From: Vibrio sp. 16
GTDB taxonomy: Bacteria > Pseudomonadota > Gammaproteobacteria > Enterobacterales > Vibrionaceae
Length of the DNA: 64,000 bases
Assembly: GCF_963681195.1 (NCBI RefSeq)
Contig: NZ_OY808997.1
Span: 2,046,001-2,110,000 of the forward strand
Direction: 5' to 3'
The notes beneath the pieces are model-generated. The model was not told the origin of the DNA, made no database searches, and saw only the letters and a program-made list of their open reading frames with translations. A program made the translations under genes and the position numbers. Positions 31,024 through 39,564 of this stretch are shown here, piece after piece. How positions within the stretch are numbered: the first letter of the stretch is position 1; each line of letters opens with the position of its first letter.

Positions 31024-31215
31024 CTAGTAGTACTTATCACACCCTTGGTGTAGTTGCGGATTATCCAATAATTCATCAATATGAGCGGCAAATTGTTGCT
31101 GAGACTCGCGCCCTTCAAGCAGAACGGCTTGGGTCGTTTCATCTACCACCAACACACGTCCTACCCCATACTTGCTCTCAACCAACATGCCTTTTTTGAT
31201 GCGACCAATATCCAT
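31024..31215 (-). CDS. Small conserved-looking protein of unknown function (63 residues)
   Basis: The 63-codon frame has an excellent ribosome-binding site (GAGGAGAG) before ATG and a terminator on its 3' side. I do not recognise the family. The first 35 residues (GMLVESKYGVGRVLVVDETTQAVLLEG) alternate strands and glycines like a small SH3/KOW-type barrel, and the C-terminus is helical then polar, ending CDKYY. It stands alone between ridA and mdh. It is probably a real gene because of the ribosome-binding site and the protein-like composition. Confidence 0.65.
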   Translation of the reverse strand: MDIGRIKKGMLVESKYGVGRVLVVDETTQAVLLEGRESQQQFAAHIDELLDNPQLHQGCDKYY

Positions 31216-31264
31216 GACGACTCTCCTCTTTTTATTGAGTTACGAGTCAGCCATAAAAACGATC

Positions 31265-31290
31265 AAAAAAGCCGACTCGAAAGCCGGCTT
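31265..31290 (-). terminator. Rho-independent terminator of mdh
   Basis: On the minus strand AAGCCGGCT pairs with AGTCGGCTT (one mismatch, TTCG loop), then T6. It lies 24 bp past mdh. Confidence 0.85.
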
Positions 31291-31313
31291 AAATTCATCT
31301 CGCTAATAGATGC

Positions 31314-32246
31314 TTACTTAGCGAAGTCGACACCCGTTTGGATATCACCATTAAGTGTTTCTAGCATACCGTCAAGCGCAGCCTTTTCGAAGTCACTTAA
31401 AGGACCGTAGCTTAGTACTTCCTCAACGCCTTCTTTACCTAGCTTCACTGGTTGCGCGAAGAATGGGGCATGCTCACCGTCACCTTCAACGTAAGCGTAT
31501 TCAATCACTTCTTCACCTTGAAGAGCTTTAACAAGTGCAAGACCAAAGCGACAAGCAGCTTGACCCATAGATAGAGTTGCAGAGCCACCACCCGCTTTCG
31601 CTTCTACAACTTCAGTACCTGCATTTTGGATACGCTTAGTTAGAGCCGCAACTTCTTCATCAGAGAACTCAACGCCTTCTACTTGAGAAAGTAGCGGTAG
31701 GATTGTTACGCCTGAGTGACCACCGATAACAGGAACGCGAACTTCGCCTGGATCTTTGTCTTTCAGCTCAGCAACAAAGGTTTCTGAACGAATCACGTCA
31801 AGTGTTGTTACACCGAATAGACGACGCTTGTCGTAAACGCCAGCTTTCTTCAGTACTTCAGCAGCAATTGGCACCGTTGTATTTACTGGGTTAGTGATAA
31901 TACCCACAAGTGCTTTTGGACATACAACAGCAATCTTCTCAGCCAAAGACTTAACGATACCCGCATTAACGTTGAACAGGTCAGCGCGATCCATACCAGG
32001 CTTACGAGCTACACCCGCAGAGATAAGAACAACATCCGCACCTTCTAGTGCAGGGGTTGGGTCTTCACCCGCAAAACCTTTAATAGAAACTGGTGTTGGG
32101 ATGTGGCTAAGGTCTGCAGCAACACCCGGTGTAACAGGGGCAATATCGTACAGGGCTAGATCAGAACCTGCTGGAAGGCGGTTCTTAAGTAGTAAAGCTA
32201 GGGCTTGACCGATGCCACCAGCGGCACCAATAACGGCTACTTTCAT
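31314..32246 (-). CDS. mdh: Malate dehydrogenase (NAD)
   Basis: The 310-residue enzyme of the citric acid cycle has the NAD-binding motif [17 protein letters not shown] (about residues 5-21), the substrate arginines in [19 protein letters not shown] (about 79-98), [14 protein letters not shown] (about 116) and the catalytic His in [13 protein letters not shown] (about 173-185). It is divergent from argR, an arrangement identical to E. coli. A GGAGAAC site precedes ATG. Confidence 0.97.
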   Translation of the reverse strand: MKVAVIGAAGGIGQALALLLKNRLPAGSDLALYDIAPVTPGVAADLSHIPTPVSIKGFAGEDPTPALEGADVVLISAGVARKPGMDRADLFNVNAGIVKSLAEKIAVVCPKALVGIITNPVNTTVPIAAEVLKKAGVYDKRRLFGVTTLDVIRSETFVAELKDKDPGEVRVPVIGGHSGVTILPLLSQVEGVEFSDEEVAALTKRIQNAGTEVVEAKAGGGSATLSMGQAACRFGLALVKALQGEEVIEYAYVEGDGEHAPFFAQPVKLGKEGVEEVLSYGPLSDFEKAALDGMLETLNGDIQTGVDFAK

Positions 32247-32576
32247 CGTAGTTCTCCTTGAGATGATTCTCTTATATATATCTTGTAGGGCGAAATGTAA
32301 TTTGCTGTGACAAAACTAAACCAATCACAACCTGATTACAATCAATTAACGTCAGCTTTGCGACCTTGCGCAATCCGACAAAAACGTGCCACAAATGGGG
32401 TGCGCATTATCCTCTTGTTTGCCTTTAATGACAAAGGTTTAACTACCATTTTTGTTATCAATAAAAAGTAAGTTTACAGTGATATCTTAGACATAATTGG
32501 CTTCTAGTCTTGGCGTAGAATGCATAGCTATGCGAGAATATTCACTCGCTTTTTATAAACTACTGGTGAAATAACC
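32247..32576. other. 330-bp divergent mdh/argR control region
   Basis: No ORF is visible. It must hold both promoters. On the argR side a perfect 12-bp palindrome GCATAGCTATGC (32522-32533) is followed by GAATATTCACTC, an ARG-like half-site that would suit argR autoregulation, but the full ARG-box consensus is not met. No operator on the mdh side could be assigned. Confidence 0.4.
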
Positions 32577-33047
32577 ATGCGCCATTCAGAAAAACAAGAT
32601 AATCTCGTTCGCGCTTTTAAAGCCCTATTAAAAGAAGAGCGTTTCGGCTCACAAGGCGATATTGTTGAAGCTCTAAAAAATGAAGGCTTTGAAAATATCA
32701 ACCAGTCTAAAGTCTCTCGTATGCTGACCAAGTTTGGCGCGGTACGTACGCGAAATGCCAAAATGGAGATGGTGTACTGCCTACCAGCTGAACTTGGTGT
32801 ACCGACCGTATCTAGCTCACTTCGTGAACTTGTTCTAGATATCGATCACAACAATGCGATTGTTGTCATTCATACTGGTCCAGGAGCTGCGCAGTTGATT
32901 GCACGCTTACTCGATTCACTTGGCAAAGCGGAAGGTATTTTAGGTGTGGTTGCTGGCGACGATACGATCTTCATCACTCCAACTCTTTCCGTCACAACAG
33001 AACAACTTTTCGACTCGGTTTGTGACCTGTTTGAGTACGCAGGCTAA
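32577..33047 (+). CDS. argR: Arginine repressor/activator ArgR
   Basis: The 156-residue protein has an N-terminal winged helix-turn-helix ([15 protein letters not shown], then [19 protein letters not shown], about residues 24-61) and a C-terminal arginine-binding hexamerisation domain with [15 protein letters not shown] and [11 protein letters not shown] (about 100-140). ArgR hexamers with arginine bind paired ARG boxes to repress biosynthesis and, in many bacteria, activate catabolism. Likely local targets are argF and arcA. Confidence 0.96.
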   Translation: MRHSEKQDNLVRAFKALLKEERFGSQGDIVEALKNEGFENINQSKVSRMLTKFGAVRTRNAKMEMVYCLPAELGVPTVSSSLRELVLDIDHNNAIVVIHTGPGAAQLIARLLDSLGKAEGILGVVAGDDTIFITPTLSVTTEQLFDSVCDLFEYAG

Positions 33048-33379
33048 GTCACATTCATCTCAAAAATAAGAATCACGCCGCCAATATTATGGCGTGATTC
33101 AGATCACATCTTAAACAAATCTTCGACGCTCAAGAGTTAACCAGTAAGATATTGATTTAAAAGAACTTAAAAGCATTAAACCCTCATACACATGGATTTA
33201 ATAATCAGTCTTTTTTACTACATTCGTTAACAATCGTGTAATTATCTGCCGTTTTTTTGGTATTATTCAGCCACTTTTTCAACATACGGATTGAAAAAGA
33301 TGCCGTTTCCATTAATAGGAAACTCCCAAAGCAACTAAACTTGCAATGGGGTTAATAATGAATAAAGGAAGGGAAATTC
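33048..33379. other. 332-bp region between argR and the TRAP operon
   Basis: It contains a 10-bp-stem hairpin without a T tract (33070-33100, probably the argR 3' end), an overlapping CRP-like site (separate entry), and AT-rich sequence with a possible -10 TATTAT near 33263. No ORF with a ribosome-binding site is seen. Confidence 0.45.
33093..33108 (+). promoter_or_regulatory. Candidate CRP-cAMP site upstream of the TRAP operon
   Basis: CGTGA-N6-TCACA matches the TGTGA-N6-TCACA consensus at 9 of 10 positions. It lies about 285 bp before the first TRAP gene and overlaps the right arm of the argR 3' hairpin. Catabolite control of a carboxylate transporter would be reasonable. Confidence 0.5.
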
Positions 33380-34348
33380 ATGGCATTGAACAAACTTATT
33401 AAAGTTGGCGCTATTGCAGCTGCTGTAATGGGCGCTGGCGCAGTTAACGCGCAAGAATTCGTAACTATCGGTACTGGTTCTGTAACTGGTGTTTACTACC
33501 CAACTGGTGGTGCGATTTGTAAGCTAGTTAACAAAGGCCGTAAAGAACACAACATTCGCTGTTCTGTAGAGTCGACTGGTGGTTCGATCTACAACGTGAA
33601 TACTATCCGCGCAGGCGAACTTGATTTCGGTATCGTTCAGTCTGACTGGCAGTACCACGGCTACAACGGCACAAGTAAGTTTGCTGAACAAGGCCCGTAT
33701 AAAGACCTACGCGCTATGTTCTCTCTACACACAGAACCTTTCAACATTATTGCTCGTAGCGACGCTGGTATCGAAAACGTTTCTGACCTTAAAGGTAAGC
33801 GCGTAAACATCGGTAACCCAGGCTCTGGTGACCGCGCGACAATGGGTGTTGTGATGGAAGCTATGGGCTGGACAAATGATAGCTTCAAGCTAGCGTCTGA
33901 GCTTAAAGGTTCTGAGCGTTCGCAAGCACTTTGTGACAACAAAATTGACGCCTTCGTTTACGTGGTTGGTCATCCAAATGGATCAATCAAAGAAGCGACG
34001 ACTTCTTGTGACGCAAAACTGGTTTCAGCAACGGGTGCTAAGATCGACGACATCGTAGCAAACAACCCATACTACGCGTACAGCACAGTACCTGCAGGTA
34101 TGTACCGTGGCACAGACAAAGACGTGAACAGCTTCGGCGTTGCGGCAACAATGGTAACAACGGCTAACGTTTCTGACGATGTTGCTTACAACGTTGCAAA
34201 AGCAGTATTCGAAAACTTCGACACGTTCAAACGTCTACACCCAGCGTTTGCAAACTTGAAGAAAGAAGACATGGTTCAAGCAGGTCTTTCTATCCCTCTA
34301 CACCCAGGTGCAGAGAAATACTACAAAGAGATCGGCCTACTTAAGTAA
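33380..34348 (+). CDS. TAXI-family TRAP transporter solute-binding protein
   Basis: The 322-residue periplasmic protein has a signal peptide (KLIKVGAIAAAVMGAGAVNA, cleavage near residue 24). The mature start EFVTIGTGSVTGVYYPTGGAIC is the TAXI signature, and STGGSIYNVNTIRAGELDFGIVQSD follows at about 58-82. It captures an organic solute and hands it to the fused permease encoded downstream. TAXI proteins differ from DctP-type binding proteins; glutamate/2-oxoglutarate-like ligands are reported for some, but the ligand here is unknown. GGAAGGGAAA precedes ATG. Confidence 0.9.
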   Translation: MALNKLIKVGAIAAAVMGAGAVNAQEFVTIGTGSVTGVYYPTGGAICKLVNKGRKEHNIRCSVESTGGSIYNVNTIRAGELDFGIVQSDWQYHGYNGTSKFAEQGPYKDLRAMFSLHTEPFNIIARSDAGIENVSDLKGKRVNIGNPGSGDRATMGVVMEAMGWTNDSFKLASELKGSERSQALCDNKIDAFVYVVGHPNGSIKEATTSCDAKLVSATGAKIDDIVANNPYYAYSTVPAGMYRGTDKDVNSFGVAATMVTTANVSDDVAYNVAKAVFENFDTFKRLHPAFANLKKEDMVQAGLSIPLHPGAEKYYKEIGLLK

Positions 34349-34359
34349 GCGCTCTTTGA

Positions 34360-34385
34360 ACTAGGGAAGCATCGGCTTCCCTAGT
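34360..34385 (+). promoter_or_regulatory. Long intercistronic hairpin in the TRAP operon
   Basis: ACTAGGGAAGC pairs perfectly with GCTTCCCTAGT around an ATCG loop (11 bp), 12 nt past the binding-protein stop, with no T tract. Such hairpins often protect the 3' end of the upstream message and allow more binding protein than permease. Confidence 0.65.
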
Positions 34386-34429
34386 CAATACCTAAGTGAC
34401 GAACCCGTCACCACCTATTTGGAGTTTCA

Positions 34430-34501
34430 ATGTTTGAAACTCTTCTCCGTTTTATACCTAAGAAAAACACACGATTGAGCAATATTTCATCTATTCACTA
34501 A
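34430..34501 (+). CDS. Possible 23-residue small ORF in the TRAP operon
   Basis: A frame of 23 codons starts at ATG 34430 with GGAG 6 nt upstream and ends at TAA 34499-34501. The peptide begins MFETLLRFIPKKNTR and is basic. The ATG is embedded in a perfect 8-bp inverted repeat (AGTTTCAA / TTGAAACT, 34423-34441). It is too short to judge by composition, and the ribosome-binding site plus location are the only support. The TRAP small (Q) subunit is fused to the permease here, so this is not a missing Q subunit. Confidence 0.25.
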   Translation: MFETLLRFIPKKNTRLSNISSIH

Positions 34502-34571
34502 ACTGAAAGATGCAAAATAGAGGTTCATAACTCAAATAGTACGTGAACCACATATAACAAGGATAAAGTAC

Positions 34572-37151
34572 ATGTCGAAGACAACATCTCCGTCTCAAGA
34601 TGTGCAAGATATGGTCGCTCAAGCCGATACTGGTGCCCGTTCTCCAAGTGGAATTCCTGGTCGCATCTTATGGTTTGTGCCGCTATGTTGGTCACTGTTC
34701 CAACTTTGGTACGCATCTCCTCTGCCGTTCATTTTTGATTTTGGCGTACTTAATGATACTGAAGCGCGTTCTATCCATCTGATGTTCGCCGTTTTCCTAG
34801 CTTTCACTGCCTATCCAGCTTTAAAAAACTCGCCACGCGATCGCATTCCCGCTGTGGATTGGGTTTTGGCTTTAGCAGGAAGCTTTGCTGCCGCCTATAT
34901 CTATCTTTTCTATACCCAACTTGCGGGCCGCTCTGGTGCGCCTACCACTATGGATATTGTGGTTGCCGTGATGGGTATGGTGTTACTCCTTGAAGCGACA
35001 CGTCGCGCTTTAGGTCCACCTCTTATGGTTGTCGCAGCTGTATTCCTGCTTTACACCTTTGGTGGCCCACACATGCCAGACGTTATCGCGCATAAAGGGG
35101 CTAGCCTAAACAAAGCCATGTCTCACCTATGGCTGACCACTGAAGGGGTATTTGGTGTTGCTCTGGGCGTTTCGACCTCTTTCGTTTTCTTGTTTGTACT
35201 GTTTGGTGCAATGTTAGAGCGAGCTGGCGCAGGGGCTTACTTCATCAAAGTCGCTTTCTCACTACTTGGTCACATGAAAGGTGGCCCAGCAAAAGCTGCG
35301 GTTGTCGCTTCTGGCTTGTCTGGCTTAGTGTCTGGTTCATCAATTGCTAACGTAGTGACAACCGGTACATTTACGATTCCGTTAATGAAACGAGTTGGCT
35401 TCCCAGGCACTAAAGCTGGTGCTGTTGAAGTGGCAGCGTCTACAAACGGCCAGCTAACACCGCCAATCATGGGGGCTGCCGCTTTCCTAATGGTTGAGTA
35501 TGTGGGCATTTCCTACGTAGAGGTTATCAAAGCCGCTATCTTACCTGCGCTGATTTCGTACATTGCGCTTATTTACATTGTTCACCTCGAAGCATGTAAA
35601 GCGGGAATGACGGGACTACCTCGTCGCCGAGTGCCAACGGTGGTTCAAAGCCTATTGTCATTTACAGGAACAATACTCGGTCTGTGTGTTATTAGCGCTG
35701 CGGTTTACTACGGTGTGGGTTGGACGAAAGATGTGTTTGGCGATGCTGCAACACCAATCGTAACCGTTGCCCTTCTGCTTGCTTATGTTGGACTTGTGAG
35801 TATTTCAGCAAGATACGCCAAAGAAGGCGCGATCGAGATTGATGCAGAGCTGACCGAAGTTCCCGAGCCAGGTCCGACGATCAAATCTGGTCTGCATTAC
35901 CTATTACCTATCGTGGTATTGGTCTGGTGTCTAACCGTTGAGCGTTTTTCTCCTGGTCTCTCGGCATTCTGGGCAACGGTGTTTATGATCTTCATTTTGA
36001 TCACCCAACGCCCACTAATGGCAGTGATGTCGAAGCAAGGCTCTATTGTAGAGCAGACCAAGCAAGGCTTCATTGATCTGCTAGAAAGCCTAGTGACAGG
36101 CGCGCGTAATATGATCGGTATCGGTGTTGCAACTGCAGCTGCGGGTACAGTAGTTGGTGTAGTCACGCTGACGGGCATCGGCCTTGTGATGACAGACTTT
36201 GTCGAGTTTATCTCTGGCGGTAACATCATTCTGATGCTGCTATTCACCGCGGTGATCAGTTTGATCTTAGGCATGGGCTTACCGACAACAGCAAACTACA
36301 TTGTCGTATCAACTTTGATGGCTCCTGTCATTGTGACGTTAGGTGCACAAAGTGGCTTGATCATTCCATTGATTGCCGTTCACTTATTCGTGTTCTACTT
36401 CGGTATTCTCGCGGATGACACCCCACCAGTCGGTCTTGCTGCCTTTGCCGCAGCGGCGATCGCAAAATCGGATCCTATCCGTACGGGTATCCAAGGTTTT
36501 ACCTATGATATTCGAACCGCAATCTTGCCATTCATGTTTATCTTCAACACCCAGTTATTGTTGATGGGGATCGACAGTTGGTGGCATTTGATGCTCACGA
36601 TCATATCTTCGGTTATCGCAATGCTGATATTCTCAGCAGCAACTCAAGGTTGGTGGTTTACGAAGAATAAATGGTGGGAAACCGTTGTACTGCTTGTGCT
36701 TACCTTTACCTTCTTCCGCCCCGGTTTCTGGTGGGATCAGATCTACCCTGCAAAAGTACTGCACCCGGGCACTGAAATCGCCGCAATTGCCGAAACTCTG
36801 CCCGTTGGTCAAGAAATCGAGTTGTTAGTTGCGGGTGAAAACCTTGAAGGTGATTACATTTCGAAAACGGTTCGTTTGCCGTTTGACGATAACGCAACAA
36901 CCGCCGATGAGCGTATCTCATCTATGGGTCTGATGCTCAACGATACGAATGGTCGCATGATTGTCGATATGGTTGAGTTTGGTAGCCCTGCAGAATCGGC
37001 TGGTGTTGATTTTGATTGGGAAATCCGTTCGGTTGTTGTTGACGCAGACCGACCAATGAAAGAGTGGGTATTTGTGCCTGCACTTCTTATTCTGATTGGT
37101 CTAGCAATGAACCAAAGAAGACGAGCTCGTAGGGACGAATTGAGCGCGTAA
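34572..37151 (+). CDS. TRAP transporter fused permease (4TM/12TM, C-terminal DUF3394)
   Basis: The 859-residue membrane protein fuses the small Q-type four-helix part (about residues 25-150) to the large M-type twelve-helix part. Typical TRAP motifs are GGPAKAAVVASGLSGLVSGSSIANVVTTG (about 237-265), LTPPIMGAAAFLM (about 298) and LILGMGLPTTANYI (about 563). After the last helices a soluble tail (about 690-830, EIELLVAGENLEGDY...SPAESAGVDFDWEI, PDZ-like in wording) and a final membrane helix match the DUF3394 extension. It imports the TAXI protein's ligand using an ion gradient. Confidence 0.92.
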   Translation: MSKTTSPSQDVQDMVAQADTGARSPSGIPGRILWFVPLCWSLFQLWYASPLPFIFDFGVLNDTEARSIHLMFAVFLAFTAYPALKNSPRDRIPAVDWVLALAGSFAAAYIYLFYTQLAGRSGAPTTMDIVVAVMGMVLLLEATRRALGPPLMVVAAVFLLYTFGGPHMPDVIAHKGASLNKAMSHLWLTTEGVFGVALGVSTSFVFLFVLFGAMLERAGAGAYFIKVAFSLLGHMKGGPAKAAVVASGLSGLVSGSSIANVVTTGTFTIPLMKRVGFPGTKAGAVEVAASTNGQLTPPIMGAAAFLMVEYVGISYVEVIKAAILPALISYIALIYIVHLEACKAGMTGLPRRRVPTVVQSLLSFTGTILGLCVISAAVYYGVGWTKDVFGDAATPIVTVALLLAYVGLVSISARYAKEGAIEIDAELTEVPEPGPTIKSGLHYLLPIVVLVWCLTVERFSPGLSAFWATVFMIFILITQRPLMAVMSKQGSIVEQTKQGFIDLLESLVTGARNMIGIGVATAAAGTVVGVVTLTGIGLVMTDFVEFISGGNIILMLLFTAVISLILGMGLPTTANYIVVSTLMAPVIVTLGAQSGLIIPLIAVHLFVFYFGILADDTPPVGLAAFAAAAIAKSDPIRTGIQGFTYDIRTAILPFMFIFNTQLLLMGIDSWWHLMLTIISSVIAMLIFSAATQGWWFTKNKWWETVVLLVLTFTFFRPGFWWDQIYPAKVLHPGTEIAAIAETLPVGQEIELLVAGENLEGDYISKTVRLPFDDNATTADERISSMGLMLNDTNGRMIVDMVEFGSPAESAGVDFDWEIRSVVVDADRPMKEWVFVPALLILIGLAMNQRRRARRDELSA

Positions 37152-37158
37152 GTTAATC

Positions 37159-37181
37159 AGCCCCGCCATTCCAGCGGGGCT
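37159..37181 (+). terminator. Hairpin after the TRAP permease gene
   Basis: AGCCCCGC pairs with GCGGGGCT (8 bp, 7-nt loop), but the 3' flank is TATACTT rather than a T tract. It is probably a partial terminator, leaving some read-through into the universal stress gene. Confidence 0.5.
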
Positions 37182-37242
37182 ATACTTAAGCTAAGGATGC
37201 AGTTATTCCGCTTCTCATAAGCGATGATAAAGAGAATAATCA

Positions 37243-37680
37243 ATGTATAAGCAAATTCTTGTTCCAGTCGATCTTAATGACAAAGGCTTTTCTGACAAAG
37301 CGATCGAGCAAGCTGTCTGGCATGCGAAACACGCGAACGCACAAATTCATTTGTTGAACGTTCTTCCTGGTATCCACATGTCGATGGTTGCCACTTACTT
37401 TCCTAAAGATGCCGCGCAAAAAATGCGTTCTGATGTCGAAGAACAGCTCAAAGCGTTTGCCTCTTCGCACATCCCTGAAGAGGTGGTTTACAAAGCGCAC
37501 GTTGCCGAAGGTAAAGCGTACTCGACCATTCTCGACTACGCAGAAAGACTTGGTGCCGATTTGATTATTATGCCAAGTCATAAGCGCTCAAAGATTGACA
37601 AGGTTGTTCTTGGGTCTGTGGCAAGTAAAGTGGTACAAAACTCTCCCATCAATGTGATGGTGATTAAGCCTCAAGGCTAA
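37243..37680 (+). CDS. Universal stress protein (UspA family) linked to the TRAP transporter
   Basis: The 145-residue single-domain protein starts YKQILVPVDLNDKGFSDKAIEQAV and ends LGSVASKVVQNSPINVMVIK, the UspA fold. The ATP-loop region reads MPSHKRSKIDKVVLGSVA; the canonical G-x2-G part is replaced by SHKRSK, so nucleotide binding may be weak. It lies 91 bp after the permease. A UspA-type protein also accompanies the TeaABC TRAP system of Halomonas (TeaD), where it tunes transport; the same role is inferred here. Confidence 0.88.
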   Translation: MYKQILVPVDLNDKGFSDKAIEQAVWHAKHANAQIHLLNVLPGIHMSMVATYFPKDAAQKMRSDVEEQLKAFASSHIPEEVVYKAHVAEGKAYSTILDYAERLGADLIIMPSHKRSKIDKVVLGSVASKVVQNSPINVMVIKPQG

Positions 37681-37696
37681 CCAAAACAACTTCAAC

Positions 37697-37720
37697 AAGG
37701 CGCTCAATGGGCGCCTTTTT
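37697..37720 (+). terminator. Rho-independent terminator after the stress-protein gene
   Basis: AAGGCGC pairs with GCGCCTT around an 8-nt loop, then a T tract, 16 bp past the stop. Confidence 0.85.
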
Positions 37721-37821
37721 CATCGTCTTCACCTATCAAACTGATAGAATCAATCCAATTCATTTAATACGAATAATTCTCAATAATAGTCTCATCGAAA
37801 CAAACACGATTGGGCTACCCG

Positions 37822-38217
37822 ATGAAAAAGACACTCACTTTTGCTGCACTTCACTTTACCATTGCGTTTAGCGTTGCTTATATCCTGACAGGTGACATCT
37901 TGCTTGGTAGTCTGATCGCGATGATTGAACCTTCCGTCAACACGATAGCCTTTTACTTTCATGAGCGAGTGTGGAGCCGAAGTCAATCACTGCAAGCGCT
38001 TGCTCGTTCAGCCAAAGTCAAAACCACTAGCTTTGCAGTGGTGCACTTCAGCGTCGCTTTTGGCGTGGTCTACTTACTGACAGGCGATGCGTTTGTTGGC
38101 GGTATAATGGCAGCTATTGAACCAACCATTAATACGGTGGTCTATTACTTTCATGAAAAGGTATGGCAACGTAAGAACGCTCAACACCTTGCGTGTTGGC
38201 ATGGTGCTCACGCCTAG
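37822..38217 (+). CDS. DUF2061 membrane protein with two tandem repeats
   Basis: The 131-residue protein consists of two near-identical halves, about residues 2-51 and 66-118. Each has the pattern HFx(I/V)AFxVxYxLTGDxxxGxxxAxIEPxxNTxxxYFHEx-VW, with two hydrophobic helices. This is the DUF2061 (chloramphenicol-sensitivity-like small membrane) family. The function is unknown. A TTG four codons upstream would also be in frame, but ATG 37822 is preferred; neither has a strong ribosome-binding site. The gene stands alone and faces the GH2-like gene tail to tail. Confidence 0.8.
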   Translation: MKKTLTFAALHFTIAFSVAYILTGDILLGSLIAMIEPSVNTIAFYFHERVWSRSQSLQALARSAKVKTTSFAVVHFSVAFGVVYLLTGDAFVGGIMAAIEPTINTVVYYFHEKVWQRKNAQHLACWHGAHA

Positions 38218-38230
38218 TGGTTACTGAATC

Positions 38231-39031
38231 TCACAATGGAAAATGAGTAACACACAAGTCTTTACTAAGACCAATGTTGAAGCGCTGAATCTGACCATCT
38301 AACGTCACTTCCAATAGATAAAGGTCCGCAGGCTTGGGTTGCTTGGTGTCAGCATAAATGGGCGCTTCAACTTGAAACAATGCACTGGTGTGAGTGCTAC
38401 GAACATCAATGGGTAAGTGGAATGTCATACCATTGAATTTGACTGAAGCCGATACAAGGCCTGGAGAATAGGTTTTGTAATGGAGATCAACGAGAAACTC
38501 ACAGCCACCACCATGATGCCAAATCTGTTCAGTCGAGATATGTTCTAAGCGTACATGACGAATAAACTGCAAATACGGCGTCTTCCACACCCCGATTCGC
38601 GAGTCATGTTGTTTAACGTCTTCACCTCCCAATGAGCACAGCTCAGCCCGCTCATCGTCCAACAAAAGGTCTTCCTCTTCTTCCAAAAACAGGATCTCGA
38701 AGCGATTGCGACCTTTTTGCATATAAGGACGAATATCCTTTTTGTACTCACTTTGAGTGCCATCACAATCGAACACGGCCACGCCATTCAAACGCACTTC
38801 AGCGTGAAAATCGACGCCACCAATAACTAAATCTACCGAAGGGAATGCCAGCATCGCCTCATCCACTTCAATATCATGCATTAGATGCCACTCTTGATTG
38901 GCGATTTGTTGCTCTGTCATAGAGTCAGGAAGCTTATCGCTGAGCGGCGCCGGAAAGGTAATATCATCTTGAGGGATAGAGAGATCGGTCAGCGGTGAGA
39001 TTTGCCAAAGGCCGGCGAGAGAGAGCTGCAT
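38231..39031 (-). CDS. GH2-like sugar-binding/jelly-roll protein without a catalytic barrel
   Basis: The 266-residue protein begins MQLSLAGLWQIS, a typical start of glycoside hydrolase family 2 N-terminal (beta-mannosidase-like) domains. It has VDLVIGGVDFHAEVRLNGVAVFD and the HDSRIGVWKTPYLQFI segment, which in beta-mannosidases sits at the end of the jelly-roll domain. About 100 more residues look like the following immunoglobulin-like domain (IRHVRLEHI, then beta strands). The catalytic TIM barrel with its two glutamates is absent and nothing downstream supplies it. It is intracellular by lack of a signal peptide. The function is unknown, and binding of a glycan or of a partner is plausible. 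A TTG five codons earlier also fits the frame. Confidence 0.65.
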   Translation of the reverse strand: MQLSLAGLWQISPLTDLSIPQDDITFPAPLSDKLPDSMTEQQIANQEWHLMHDIEVDEAMLAFPSVDLVIGGVDFHAEVRLNGVAVFDCDGTQSEYKKDIRPYMQKGRNRFEILFLEEEEDLLLDDERAELCSLGGEDVKQHDSRIGVWKTPYLQFIRHVRLEHISTEQIWHHGGGCEFLVDLHYKTYSPGLVSASVKFNGMTFHLPIDVRSTHTSALFQVEAPIYADTKQPKPADLYLLEVTLDGQIQRFNIGLSKDLCVTHFPL

Positions 39032-39107
39032 AAAAGAGTGTACCAATCAAAAATTGCGCTAGATCAAATTAGAGCTGATTATAGTCAAGGCAATAAAAGA
39101 AAGATAC

Positions 39108-39136
39108 AAAAATGCCAGCCTCAGAGGCTGGCATTT
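39108..39136 (-). terminator. Rho-independent terminator of rraB
   Basis: AAATGCCAGCCTC pairs with GAGGCTGGCATTT (11-13 bp) and is followed on the minus strand by T tract and G. It lies 18 bp past rraB. Confidence 0.88.
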
Positions 39137-39153
39137 GTAACACATTTCGCGAA

Positions 39154-39564
39154 TTACTCTTCGTCATCTTCTTCAGGGTACAAGGCATCTTCGCCTTCGT
39201 AGTAAGTACCCCAACCGTCGTAAATGATGTCGTATTTTTCCGCTAGATGAATCAGTTTCTCTACTTGAGCATCAATCGCTTCGGCGTCAAGCGCAGACTC
39301 CATGGTCGCATCGCAACACAATAGCTTGTTGCCATCTTCATCTTCCGTCTCTTCCGCTTCTAACACTTCAAAACCCATTTTGAATGCTTCAACCACGGCT
39401 TTTTCTAGCGTATCAAAATCTTCAGCGAATAAGTGGTGTTCAATTTCATACAACGCGTCTGGATCACTGCCATCTTCTCTTAAGGCTTGGATGATGTCGC
39501 GAGTCTCTTCCTTTTGAATCTCAATTAATTCTTCGACTGATAGATATTCATCTTCATGAGACAT
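39154..39564 (-). CDS. rraB: Ribonuclease E inhibitor RraB
   Basis: The 136-residue acidic protein (from [10 protein letters not shown]) has the RraB/YjgD pattern: [36 protein letters not shown] N-terminal helices and the C-terminal [16 protein letters not shown] tail. RraB binds RNase E and alters degradosome composition and mRNA decay. The start at 39564 has GGAG 8 nt upstream; the frame stays open 8 codons further without a better start. In E. coli the gene (yjgD) is next to argI, in the same region of gene order as here. Confidence 0.9.
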   Translation of the reverse strand: MSHEDEYLSVEELIEIQKEETRDIIQALREDGSDPDALYEIEHHLFAEDFDTLEKAVVEAFKMGFEVLEAEETEDEDGNKLLCCDATMESALDAEAIDAQVEKLIHLAEKYDIIYDGWGTYYEGEDALYPEEDDEE

